This document shows positions 1 to 11,331 of a stretch of 64,000 bases of DNA, in pieces (the first letter of the stretch is position 1; the number at the start of each line of letters is the position of its first letter). The notes under the pieces are model-generated. The model made no database searches. It was not told the origin of the DNA and worked only from the letters and a program-made list of their open reading frames with translations. Source of the DNA: Rhizoctonia solani (lineage: Eukaryota > Basidiomycota > Agaricomycetes > Cantharellales > Ceratobasidiaceae); NCBI RefSeq assembly GCF_016906535.1, contig NC_057378.1:248001-312000 (forward strand), read 5' to 3'. The position numbers and the translations under genes were made by a program.

Positions 1-2764
1 GACGAGGAACCTTGATTCGTTGGCTGTCGACCTCAATAACGTCCCCATCTTTCAGTTGAGATTTTGAGAGCTCAACAGAAAACGTATGAACGTTGGTCGT
101 TTGTATAGAACTACCACTGACGTGAATTCGGGATAACCTTTTCGAAGCTGAGTTACATTTAGTGACACTGAAAACGGAAACCTACCTCCCAGGAACCTTT
201 GCTTTCCTGATCCGCCAACCCCGCATGCTACCCGATTCTGATGGCCAGGCTACCGTAAGAGTAAAGTCGGTTTCTATTGTATTTGAAGCGGCGTAGGGTG
301 AGGAAACCAGATCTTGAATGGCATTTGAAACTGGTTTCTCCTTAAACACCGTATCCCAAAAGTGGGGTTTTCCCGGAATCTCGGTCATGCTGTATGTGCG
401 GATAATCAGACACGCATCCTCTATGATAGTGATCCCAGTCATACTTCACGTCAGCGTCCGGGTTCCACATTTTGATTAGTGCCATCCTTTCCCGCGAGTG
501 CCATACCGGTACATTCTCGTCGCTACCGCCATGGACCAGATGAACTAGCCGGACATTTAGAGAAATATCGTTTCTCTATTGGAAATATTTTACTTACCTC
601 GACTCAGCGCGAGATTCCCGGCTATGATATCTCCATCCTGTCCTTGCAAACTCGCCCTCAAAATACTCTGGAGTGCCGCATCTGCGAAGAGAGAACCACG
701 AGAAGCTTGTGTGGGTACATATAACCGTGCACTAGTGTAGCCTGCTGCGGGAATAAGTGCAGGAATACAATCAGGGAATGCAGAAGTCAAATGCAAAGCG
801 CCTTGCCCTCCGTTGGAGTGCCCGATTGCCACTACGGGAATGGTCTTGACCGGAACACCAGGCGGTTTTGGGACTGTTATCTCTGTTGCCAGATCGTGCG
901 CAGTACAATAATCATCTTCATGCCATACGCCAACTAACTTCAAGACAAGAGCCCTTAGGGCAGCGCAGACGTCAGCTCTTGAAGCTTCCCTCCAGTCCAG
1001 GCCCCAAGGTGTTAGACCTTGTACTACGAGGACCTATGCATGCTCTGGGCGCGGAAGGGCTGAGATCCAAAATGGGTGTGTGTGCATAACTCCAGCCCCA
1101 TGGAGTGCCAAGAGGATACGAGACTGAGTCGTAATGTTGTGCGTTTTGTTAGGAGGAGGAATGACAACGGCCGAGGCGGGTGTACCAGAAACAGAACGGT
1201 AAGTCAAAAGAAGCCCCTCTGTATCTTCAGATAGTTCACAGAGACTAGGATGGTTCTGGATAGGAATAGTGATGAGAAGCTTATGGGGGGTTCGAGAAGA
1301 GTGTATGTCGAGATGGAGACTGAGCTCTAGTGTGAGAAACCCAGCAGGAGCCAGGAGCGGTTTTTCCTGAACCAAATTCATCGATACTAGCCGCGTTTGA
1401 GACGGGGCCAATCTTATGGGCTCTATCATTTCGACGCGGATTTCCTGGAAAACTGCTTAGTAGCCCTTTGTCCCACGAAATTACGTTACGAACATCTGTC
1501 ACCCAGGTATCAATAAATCTGGGTGTACCACCAATGGACCAGTACTCCTCTGAACACGAAGTCACTTCGATTCCAGCCGCGTCCCCATATGCCCAGCCAT
1601 CGATAAAGTGTGGGAATACATGTGTCTTCGCATTGAATTGCATACAGGGAGTATGCGGATTGACCTGAGCATTTGACAATCTCAGTTGGTTAGGCTCGAG
1701 TGATGGAGAGTCCAGGGCATTGTTATCGATATCCGGGACATCTTGATCGCCAGTCTGTTCCACTTTGACCGAAATATCTACTTCAACGACAGGTGTAGTC
1801 CCGTCACTTGAGACCGTTGGGTCCCCAAAGAGACGTATCTCATAGTCCAGACTAATTAAGACATCTAGCTCCATGCCATTGATGGCAAAATCAGTAGCAC
1901 TTATTTTCACCGCTTCGTGGTCAAAGTAAGCTTTCAAAGGAACTCTGACTGGAGGCATATCATCAGTATCGTAGATGTTGCAAGCATGCCATCTGGGGTT
2001 TAAAGATCCATGTCTAGAGTTGAGAATAGCAATATACGAGCACTGCGAAGCAGTCAAAACAAGATATGTCGGTCTGGATAAAGATAATGGATTGTGCGAT
2101 AGAGCTGAAGTGAGTCGAATCGTTGTATGAAGGAGAGCGTGGTGTTGTAAACCAGACCAGCCTTCGGTGTGACGAATCGAATCCCAACGAATACCGGGAA
2201 ATTGGATAGAGTAGTGAATTGATTCCAGTTTTTTATGGTCAGAGTCTCCCGAGCTAGCACGTGCTATAGCAGCGGTATGATTTGTCCAATGCACAAACCC
2301 ATTGTCTGCCAAGTGGGACGTGTAAGCGTGAGTGTAATCCAAGGGGAAGACTATTTCGGCTATGAAATCAATTAGATTATTTGAAGCTCGCGTTTCTCAG
2401 ACATCAATGGCACACATTTAAGAGGATATCCAGGATTCAAGAAATGTTGCTCGCGAGCCTCTCTGCGTAACCCTGGGTCAATAGTTGAATCGCTTTCAAC
2501 GTACTTAATGCTCACTGAGGGAATGGTCCTATGACCTTGTAGTAAGAGGTAAATTTTAGTTCTTGAGTTTGATATGTGGCAAGATTTCAATCGACAACTA
2601 ACCTCAAATGCATGTGAGATATAGGCTACCCAATGGTTTTCAATGGAACTCTGCTCTTCAATAGGATATAGAGCGGTTGCGGAAAGACTATATCTGTAAA
2701 ATGTTGCAATCAAGACATAATTCAGTATCCGCATGATTAAAACACAGAATTCATCAAGTATCAA
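1..2764 (-). pseudogene. Secreted S9-like (prolyl oligopeptidase-type) alpha/beta hydrolase, left copy, nonsense-interrupted, 3' end off window
   Basis: Read on the minus strand the gene opens with a likely signal peptide (Met at 2734, MRILNYVLIATFY...; an upstream Met at 2764 is possible). A lumenal domain follows, then a hydrolase domain. Visible catalytic elements are the nucleophile elbow GHSNGGQGA (about 808-830), HGGSDENVP with the probable Asp (about 511-535) and PGKPHFWDTV with the probable His (about 355-380). Several short introns fit the frame shifts, for example one ending at a TACTAA-type branch point near 1450. An in-frame TAG at 1034-1036 replaces the Trp codon kept in the second copy (PRPEH-A-stop versus PRPEYAW) and lies before the nucleophile. 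The 3' end lies beyond base 1. Family resemblance to fungal secreted S9 proteins is from recognition; the substrate is unknown. Apart from the stop, the frame is open. Confidence 0.75.
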
Positions 2765-4288
2765 AATTCGCGATCTAAATTATCGATTCGAGAGGGTGCT
2801 TGATGCAGTGTAACAACTGGTCACGTGAGATGCCAATGTGGTAGGACGAGCCCCAACACACGGAGTGATGGGGCTATTGCTGACTCAAATTGAGTCACTA
2901 AGTATACCTGAACAATTGAGGCCTCCAAGGGTTACTTCCCATGTAGTAATAGTCACCCGATCGCGAGCTTAGGCTCTTGGCTCCAGTGCAACTCCCCGCG
3001 CAAAATGAAGGCCTGCCGAGGTTGACACAGTGCCTAAACAGTATCCCATCACTTTAGCTAACCAGCCTCTAGAGGTATGTTACTCCCTCTTTCGGTCAAC
3101 AAATCCACATAAATCTAGTTCCTTCTTCTATGCATACGGCATTTTGATATGACATATTACTAGCTGTGGCGTTCGGAGGATGCATGAGGACTCAACGTCC
3201 AAACTATTAATGTAGGTACTAGACATAACTTAATATACTGTGAGGTACCTCTCGGGCCTCTCCTCTCTCCACACCAGAAGAAACTGTACTAATGACCCCT
3301 GCCTTTCGTCATTTATTCGACAATGGTGAATGTGCACTTCTTCCCACGATCAATTGGCTGATACAGCTAGGGCGCTATGATTTCTGAATAGACTTCCATG
3401 GTTCGAAGATATACGCACATCCTGTTTGCGGCTAATCAGGGTGGTTAACGTTAGCTCCTTCTCTTCGCTTCACCTGTGTGACCTTGCTCCATCGAGCCGA
3501 TCTAGCAGCAAAGTTTTTATTCGGCTAGCTCTTTATTTGATGACCGCATTCCGGGGTTCTTTCTTCCTCATAGCGTAGTACTCATCGGAAAAGGAACGGG
3601 CAATAGACAATACAACGCTCACAGTTGGAGGCGGGGATATGCAGCAGTGCAAGGGATAGTTCTTTGCGTATGTGGGCACGTGCTATAGTGAGGAGCATAC
3701 CCCGTACGCCCCCTATTCCACCGTGTATTACCTGGATAGTTCAGGTGTGCACGTTGGTAGTTTTTCTGACACATTTAATGACAGAATAATGCTCTGGTTA
3801 TGGTTAAGCAGCAATAGACCAAATATTAACGTTGATGTCAATACCCCGGATGGAGACCAGGACGATGGCCCCAAGTGACTTTTTACGATATGAGAGTATA
3901 CGATAATCTAGTTTGGTGTAGCTCATTGGGTTTGATATTACGACTGCGAGCTATCTTGCTCGCTTTCCAATCAGAGGTTGCCAGACGCCTTTTTCTTTGC
4001 CAATATTTCTAGTTTTGATGAGACAATGTACAAACTGGTTTTTAATCATAAAGAAATGTGGGATATTACATACTAGTGGCTAATGCGATGCAATGAGCGA
4101 CAACCTAGCCCTACGTATTACCTTTTCCAGGTCACGAAAGTATTTGGGCGCTTGGGCTTTCATCAACTGGAAATGGACATGTTGGTAGCGGTCGCTGGTG
4201 CATACATCCGACACGTGCCTGAGAATATGCTGACTAAGCTCGAACGCGTATTGTCAGACCACAACCACGACACGAAACGACATCAGAC
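2765..4288. other. Duplicated intergenic region between hydrolase and Costars
   Basis: No convincing gene. A short open frame near 3672-3878 is not conserved in the second copy, where single-base indels break it, so it is probably chance. The part next to the hydrolase start carries TCACGTGA (2821-2828) and the TGACTCA palindrome, and probably serves as promoter for both divergent genes. Confidence 0.6.
2881..2897. promoter_or_regulatory. Palindrome with two inverted TGACTC(A) bZIP-type half-sites (left copy)
   Basis: TGACTCAAATTGAGTCA is a near-perfect inverted repeat containing TGACTCA on both strands, the consensus bound by Gcn4/AP-1-type bZIP factors. It lies about 120-150 bp upstream of the hydrolase start. 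Regulation by a Gcn4/Cpc1 homolog is inference from the motif only. Confidence 0.45.
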
Positions 4289-4481
4289 ATGCCTAGTATT
4301 GACGAAGAAGTCGAGTCCCTCAAGGTTAGGGACTGATCCTGACCTCTTTCTGAGTGGTACTGAACAGCTAACTGTTAGAGAGAGATCAAGAGATTGGGTA
4401 CGAAACCAGCAGATGGTCAACCTGGAATTGCAGTGGTAAAGTTTGGTAAACTCGTAAGAGACGAGAAAGCCAGCAATATCT
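4289..4481 (+). pseudogene. Truncated Costars-domain gene (exons 1-2 only)
   Basis: Exon 1 (4289-4324, MPSIDEEVESLK) and exon 2 (4379-4481, RLGTKPADGQPG... to DEKASNI) match the intact gene at 19450-19821. The duplication ends at about 4536, inside intron 2, so the conserved third exon (EALNGTLRAAKRKG...) is missing. The joined sequence supplies a new AG (gtctcag, ending near 4542). Splicing there would keep the frame open to a stop at 4807-4809, adding about 90 unrelated residues. Whether such a chimera is expressed cannot be seen; a dead fragment is the simpler reading. Confidence 0.8.
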
Positions 4482-4536
4482 GTAAGTCGTAGCTATTATT
4501 CATTCTCGCTTCCTTGTGCTACATCTTTTTTGTTGC

Positions 4537-5413
4537 GTCTCAGCGTGCGGCACGGGCATTCGGCATTGGTCCTGGAGGCGTAAAACAGTCTCGGCTGATA
4601 CTAATGATTGTTGCCGCCATGTTCTCTCTGTGGGTGGTATACAGGGCTTGGGCATGGTGGGTTGGGCCGGTCCCCGCATAGATTTGGGTAGGACAAGGGT
4701 TTGTGTGTCGGATATATTGGTAGCCTGTGAGCTCTATCTTCAGGTTTTCAACATTCAGTGGCACTTATTTGGACCCCCCAAAGTGTATTGTTTATTTTCT
4801 ATACCATAATACATTCGTTTTTGGCAATCTCAGGTCCGTTTGCGGTGGTCTTCATGGGTCGTCAGCGTAAGTCGCTTACCATTACACACCCTCTCGCATT
4901 GTTATCGAGTCTCTCTTTTGAATGGGATAATCAGAAGCGAAGCCACGGCATAACGAACAATTCTATTTGACGACCCTAAACCAGAGCCCTGAGACTTGTT
5001 CTCTCGTCCCTTTGCGACTCGTGTTAATTTCGGCTTGGGAGCGCTCGCGTCCTCCATGATTGATTTGGCCGATATTGTCATAAATTTGGGGGTTTATGTC
5101 TTTGGTTTATCACTTATTGTCAGGCGTCCCGCGTGTTTCATATATTAATTCTAGCTCGTCGCCACCCATGTCCATCTTTTCTCGATGTTGCAATCAAGGT
5201 GTGTGATTGATGGCGAACCAGCGACCTCTGGAAACCGGATACCATGGTATCAGCGGCGTATGGACAAGAGTGTAGTAGCTGCCTTTGAAGAATTCTCTTT
5301 TGGGACGGTAGGGTAGGAGAGTGTGTACAGTCGTAGTGGCGTGCTATACGCTTTTTGGCCTTTTGGGGTAATATCACCGACTACGGCATGTCATATAATA
5401 AAGACCTTTTTAG
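4537..5413. other. Sequence beyond the duplication junction; possible membrane-protein relic
   Basis: One frame from about 4540 to 4680 is strongly hydrophobic (LILMIVAAMFSLWVVYRAW) and another near 4758-4850 also (SVLFIFYTIIHSFLAIS). They could be remnants of a membrane protein cut by the duplication, but no complete gene or known family can be put together. The remainder shows nothing recognisable. Confidence 0.3.
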
Positions 5414-5794
5414 AAGAACTGGGATACGAGTACCAGGTATGCGCTTGATGATTTCTCAGGCCTGAAGTCCACAAGGTTGGTTTTGGATAACCTGAAGACC
5501 CTGCATGACCCTTTGAAGGCGATTTGAGCGGGGCTTCTCCTAGCTGATATCCCGGAGAGGCACTTTTTGTGGGGGATTAATTATATTAAACAATCGACAA
5601 GACTGATGCTCATGACTGAAAATGTTGTCCAAAACAGCATCAATTTATTGAAGAGTGCGTGTTTGAACCTTGTAGAAATTAAATGCGAGCCTATCTGTGA
5701 AGTCATAATTAGGATGTCTGAATCTTTGCACTGGATGCATATATGCGCACAAGGACTAAACGATCAGTTTTCTACTTTGAGGATGGCCACATAG
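5414..5794 (+). pseudogene. Possible coding relic upstream of the NACHT gene
   Basis: One frame runs from 5414 to 5794 with a single TGA at 5525-5527. It reads like a helical protein (STRLVLDNLKTLHDPLKAI, then LLLADIPERHFLWGINY and a Cys/Leu-rich tail). It may be a decayed exon, perhaps from the N-terminal part of another NACHT-WD40 gene, but no family is recognised and it could be chance. Confidence 0.3.
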
Positions 5795-5840
5795 ACAAAC
5801 AAAACCTCAAAGCTTCAGGCCACGTGATAGTTGGCAGGGC

Positions 5841-8800
5841 ATGGGCAAATCTGGATGTGTCCCATTCTTGACGCCCACACCCACTCTTCACACGAGCATG
5901 GCGGAAACGACTTCAAAGCCCTTCATGATGCAGCTTCGTGAAGCCCTTGCGCGCTCCAAGAGTAGATGGAAGAGACGAGTGCAGCTGCGATGGAATGAGC
6001 CTGGTTCGGTCCCTAATACCACGACAATGGAACAAGCTGGCGAGGGCGACTTGGACAGCTGGCCTCTGATCAGGGCTTCGTTGGATGCTCTAGAGTCTAG
6101 TGCAGACTGGTTCGGCCCGCTAAAAGTAGCTATCGGCCCGCTAATTGAATGCGTCGAAATCTATGAGGTATGGCTATCCATTATACGTCCTGTCTCTCGC
6201 TCACCATGGCAAAGCGCGAGTGCGACGGGCTCAAAGAACAATACAAGCTACGGAAGAAGCTGAACGTAATAATGAAAGATCTGACAGAGCTCAAGAAGCA
6301 TCCAGCTGGATTCGCAATGACTGGTAGCATTCAGTGCATCATTCGGTTCGTCCAAGCCTAGCAATAGCCAGCAAGCAAAGCTGATAACGCTTATAGGGAT
6401 ATTCAAGAGGAGGCAGAAGCAATCAATGGTGAAAATAGAAAGGCAATGTCGACAGGGAGACGACTGAGAGGTATAATGGAAGGAACAGGAGAAATACTCG
6501 AGTGCTACAATCGCATCGACGAGCACCTTCGGCGATTGGTGGTAAGTGCGGATTGGTATATGGCAGCTGTTCTCAAACGAGTGCAATAGCTTAACGTGAA
6601 TCTGAGCATAATGAACACTATCTACGAAGAGGCGAAGGTGAGGTGGACCGCAAGATTGTGATACGATAGCTCATAAGTAACACAGGAGTCACGTCTGACC
6701 AAGATATTGTCCGCCGAGTCTGCCTTTTACGACTCGGGAGGCGTCAAACGAGGCGGCTGTGCGCCAGGAACTCGCGAGCCGCAAATCAAGATGCTCATAG
6801 AATGGGCATCCAATCCAGACTCAGGAAGAACGTGCTGGATGAATGGAATGGCTGGCACGGGCAAGACCACTATCGCATATACCGTGTGCAAAATGCTTGG
6901 CAGTCAGCTAGGAGCCAGCTTCTTCTGCTCGCGCGCCATCTCCGAGTGCCGGCAGGTCAAGTCAATCATACCGTGTATCGCCTATCAGTTCGCTCGATTC
7001 TCCATTCCTTTTAGCGGTGCGCTCATCAAGGTTATGATGGCGGATCCTGATGTACATCGTCGAAGCCTGAAGCAGCAGTACGAGAAGCTTATTTTTGAAC
7101 CGTTGGTCGAAGTAAAGGAATCGCTACCGGCAGATGTAATCGTTGTGATCGATGCGTTGGACGAGTGCGAGGATTCCGACAGCGTTGGCCAAATCCTCGA
7201 TCTGCTACTCTCACCGGACTACAAGCTTCCGATTCGCTACCTTGTCTCAAGCCGACCTGAAAAAGAGATCTGTGCGCGGATGGCAGCAAGGACCAACGGA
7301 TCCGGGACACACCGCTGGTACTACACGACCTGCAGTCGGACATAGTGGAGGCCGATATCAAAAGATATATGCAACTTGAGCTGAAAGACGTTCCGCTGAC
7401 GAATGAGCAATGGTCTAACGTTCTCAAACAATGTGGAGTGCTATTTATCTACGCATCGACGATGTGTCGTTTCATCAAACAAGGCCATGTAACGGACACG
7501 CTCAATGAGGCACTCGACACAATCACAAACTCATCGTATATACAAATGGAAGACGAACAGTCTATCGATAGCCTATATTCGACAATACTGACAAACGCGT
7601 TTAAAAGGTCCGGAATGAGCAGGAGCAACACGGAACGAATGAAAGCGGTGCTCGGATCAGTGATATGCGCAGTTGAGCCGATGAATCGGGAAGTCATTGT
7701 CAGTCTCCTCAGGCTAAACAGCCTCCAGCATTTGGACTCCTTATTGCAGCCGCTGCGTTCTGTGCTCAACATCTCAGAGGAAAGTGGGCTGGTGACCACG
7801 CTACATGCGTCGTTTCCAGATTATTTACTATCTCACGACCGATCTGGCGACTTTTGGTGCGATCCAGAAAGCCGACATGCCTCATTGGCGGAAGCGTGCC
7901 TACAAGCGATTGAGGCGTCAGAACCAAAGATTAACATATGCGGCCTCCCTTCCTCTTGTTTGCTAGACAGCGAAGTGGAAGGCCTCAACGAGCGAGTGCA
8001 GCGCGCAATCTCACCCGGCCTTGCTTACGCATGCCAGCACTGGTCAACCCATCTATACCGCGGCGGGTACCGATCAGCGCTAGTCGATCGTGTGCGCACC
8101 TTTTTCTTCGATAACCTGCTACTGTGGATGGAAGTCGTCAACCTACTCAAGAAGATCCGCCACGGTACCAGCATCATTCAGCAAGCGGAAAGGTGGTGCA
8201 CGGTACGTCAGCATAGCTGTGTCCAGGTTGAGATTAATTAACTATGCCTCAGAAACATACCATACCGGAAGACGTATCAAAAATCGCCCATGACGCCGTG
8301 CAGTTCGTATCGGTATACGCCAACCACCCCACATCCGAGAGCACGCCGCATATATATATCTCCATGATTCCGTTCTGGCCTGCATCACGACCGGTCTCGA
8401 CCACATACAAGCCAAGAACAACCGGACTTGTAAAGCCACAAGGCACGGCAATCAGCCAGCGAACATTGTCGCTTGGCCACTGGAAGGTCGGGTCGGGAGT
8501 CTATCGATGGGTCTATCTGCTGATGGAACTCGACTGGCAGTCCCCACTGAGGGCGCATTGACGTACTCGACACGTCTACCAGCGAGGCCGTTGTTAGTCT
8601 CACCAACCGCTCGCGCGGGGGTCGACCATGTTGCTATGTCCCCCGACGGCACTCAAGTGGCTTCGGCGGTACCAACTCTACCCTGCATCTATGGAATGAG
8701 TAAAGACAATGCCACTACGAAGCTGCTACCGAGTACTGGCTCAGATATTTCTCTGTTGCCTTCTCATCCAACGCATCCCATGTCGCTTGTGGTTTGGAAA

Positions 8801-10712
8801 ATGGAGACATATACATCTGCTCGTTGCGCACAGCTGAACCGCCGCTTGGTCCACTCAAGAGGCACAATAATCGAGTCAGTTCGGTCACTTTTCTCCTGAC
8901 TGCTTGCATCTCGCATCTGGATCATGACAACACAGTCCGCATCTGGGATGTGCGAACCGGACACTCCATTGGACAGCCTTTCACAGGTCATACAGATGGG
9001 TCACCTCAGTCTCGTACCGCCTGATGGCTCACGCCTTGTCTCCGCCTCCTGGGACCATACTATCCGAGTGTGGGATATACGCGCCGCACAGACCGTCTAG
9101 GACCGCTCCGAGCGCATTCCAGTGGTTACCTCTGCGACCTTCTCCCCCAACGCCGCTTTCATTGCATCCGCATCATTTGATAACACCATCGATGTATGAC
9201 GCACTCACCGGCAGCACAGTCCTTGGTCCTCTACAGGCCACACCGACTGGGTCAACTGGGTCATATTCTCTCCTGACGGGTCTCGTCTGTTCTCTTGCTC
9301 AAACGATGGCGCTGTAACGTGCAAGATGCAGCCGTGTCGAATGCCCTACCTCTAGATACGGTCCTTCCGGGGCAATATACTCCGTGCGGTACTCGCACAG
9401 CGGACTTCGAGTCGTGTCTGGCTCATCTGATGGGGTGTTCATGTGTGGAATGCAGAGACGGAAAACTAGTGCTGGGGCCGTTGAGCGGACACAATAGTAC
9501 TGTTTTGTGTTGACTACTCACCAAGCGGCAGATACATCGCATCTGCTTCATGGGATCGCACCTTGCGAATCTGGGATGCAGACAACGGTCAAGACGTCCA
9601 CGGGCCAATGGATGGCCATGACGACTCAGTGAATTGTGTACGGTTCTCTCCGGACGCGTCGACGATTGTGTCTGGGTCGCGTGACGGTACTGTTCGACTA
9701 TGGGATGTCAAGACCGGCCAGTGCATGATGCAGCTGTTCAGAGCGACTCACCAGTCTCGTCGGTCGGATTCTCTCCCGATGGTCAGCACGTTGTCTCTGG
9801 CTCACATGATGGAACGATACGGGTCATAGACCGGGACAGGCGACACGGTGGTTGGCCCAGTTCATGGACACAGTGACGTCAGTCGAGTTCTCGCCAAACG
9901 GAATGCAAATCGTCTCAGGGTCGCATGACGCATCCGTGCGAGTATGGGATGCGCAGACCGGACAGCAGGTTGTGGTTTGTGACGAGGATGGCGGGTCACA
10001 TGACGATCGTGATCTCTGTTGGATTCTCGCCCAATGGTCTCTACATCGTGTCTGGCTCTTGGGATAAGACTGTGCGCGTGTGGGATGCGCAGACGGGGAA
10101 GATGCTGCTCGGACACTGAGGAGACACGCCACTGGGTACAATGCGTGCAGTTTTCACCCGACAGTCACACATCGTCTCATGTTCTGACGACGGCACTATC
10201 CGGTTCTGGGACGTCTCAAGCTGCGCAATGAAGTCGCAACACAGGAAGAGATGGCTGGAGGTATGTGGTGCTAGTCATGCTCTGCTACTCGCAACTTGCT
10301 TAGCTTTTTGTCAGGTGAAAGCCAAACAGCCCACCCTGGTCAGGATCACATCAAGGTGCTCGACTCCTGGACTCTCGATGACGAAGGCTGGGCAGTAGAC
10401 TCGGAATCGGCGGTTGATATGGGTCCCGTCGGATCTCCGCGTCCCGCAATTCCTCCGAACGACCTCACGATTTCTGACCAAGGAGGTATGAGGCTGGATT
10501 TTGATGGGGCTATATGGGAATGGGCAGCTGCTTTCGTGTTTGACAGCATGGATACACCGTGCAGTTTACAGCTACAATCTAATCTGGAATTCCAATCCTA
10601 TCCGTTCCTTATTCACATGGCCATTGAAGCACAAGTCACTCATGTAAGAATCCGTCATAGCGCCCAAGCTGTTGAGCTCGACCCAGAATCTAGTTACGGA
10701 TCTTATGCGTGA
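5841..10712 (+). CDS. NACHT-WD40 (NWD) NLR-like protein, frame-broken in the WD40 part
   Basis: The N-terminal part (5841 to about 6700, four or five short exons; MAETTSKPF at 5899 is an alternative start) is a helical domain of unknown role. The NACHT domain follows: Walker A GMAGTGKTT (about 6849-6875), Walker B VIVVIDALDECED (about 7137-7175) and SSRPEKEI as a sensor-like motif. A helical linker (7345-8240) leads to a WD40 array from about 8500 to 10225; I count roughly 14 WD units, enough for two seven-bladed propellers. The tail (about 10330-10550) has DDEGWAVDS and MRLDFDGAIW, a C-terminal module common after WD40s in these fungal proteins. The frame changes many times; near 7300, 8668, 8997 and 9020 adding one base to a short run would continue the conserved pattern. 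Fungal NWD proteins act in non-self recognition and regulated cell death; that role is inferred here. The 3' end is uncertain. Confidence 0.8.
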
Positions 10713-11331
10713 ACCACCCTGCCTCGGTGTTCCATCCGAAAAAAAACTTTGTGCCATGTTCGTCGTCCCAAGGAAAGCGTTGGAACAGATCAACAATGTT
10801 GAGCGCTAACGGGAACTCACAATCTGAATGAAGTCACTTGATCACATGCCAGACGTCGATGACCCAATAGTCAGGACGCATCGATGATCATATTGTTGTC
10901 TTACCATAAATACTCCAGTCTAGCATGTATACATCCCCGTCTCCAACATGTCAGCCTTCAAATTTGCTGAGGTGTTTTGTTTTGTTTGGGAACAGCAATA
11001 TCCACGCCTAAGAAAGAAGAGCCTCATAGAGCTGAGAATCAGCATGAATTTTGAAACCAAGCTGAATTCCACAACCTTGTCAGCAAGATTATTTCGGACT
11101 ACCACAATGACTCTAATTTCAAATTCCAAGGACCCCTATAAATAATTTGCCCTAGCTAATGTGCTTGGTCACGGGGACATATGCTTGGCCATATTTGATG
11201 GGAATGTAAAAGACATTGTACAGTTTCCTGCCACATTCTCAAACTCCGAGCAATCGTCGTAAGCCCTCGCTCTGCACGCATCTTTCGGCTTGAATTCTCA
11301 TATATATCAGACCTAGTACTTACTGCATAGC
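10713..11331. other. Intergenic, nothing recognised
   Basis: AT-rich spacer after the NWD gene. Short open frames on both strands overlap each other and have no recognisable features. Confidence 0.5.

Larger units (their letters stand above)
1..4536. repeat. Segmental duplication, left copy (partner 15185-19698)
   Basis: The sequence from base 1 matches 15185 onward almost base for base until 4536, where the two diverge inside Costars intron 2. The offset falls from 15184 at the left to 15160 at base 4481, so the right copy is a net 24 bases shorter. The left limit of the repeat is outside the window. The unit holds the S9-like hydrolase, an intergenic region and Costars exons 1-2. Confidence 0.95.

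Noticed and set aside
3672..3878. Open reading frame of 68 codons in the duplicated intergenic region
   Set aside because: The near-identical second copy breaks this frame by single-base changes and the peptide has no recognisable features.
4537..4970. Complete membrane protein gene beyond the duplication junction
   Set aside because: Hydrophobic stretches lie in different frames with stops between them; no start, end or family could be assigned.
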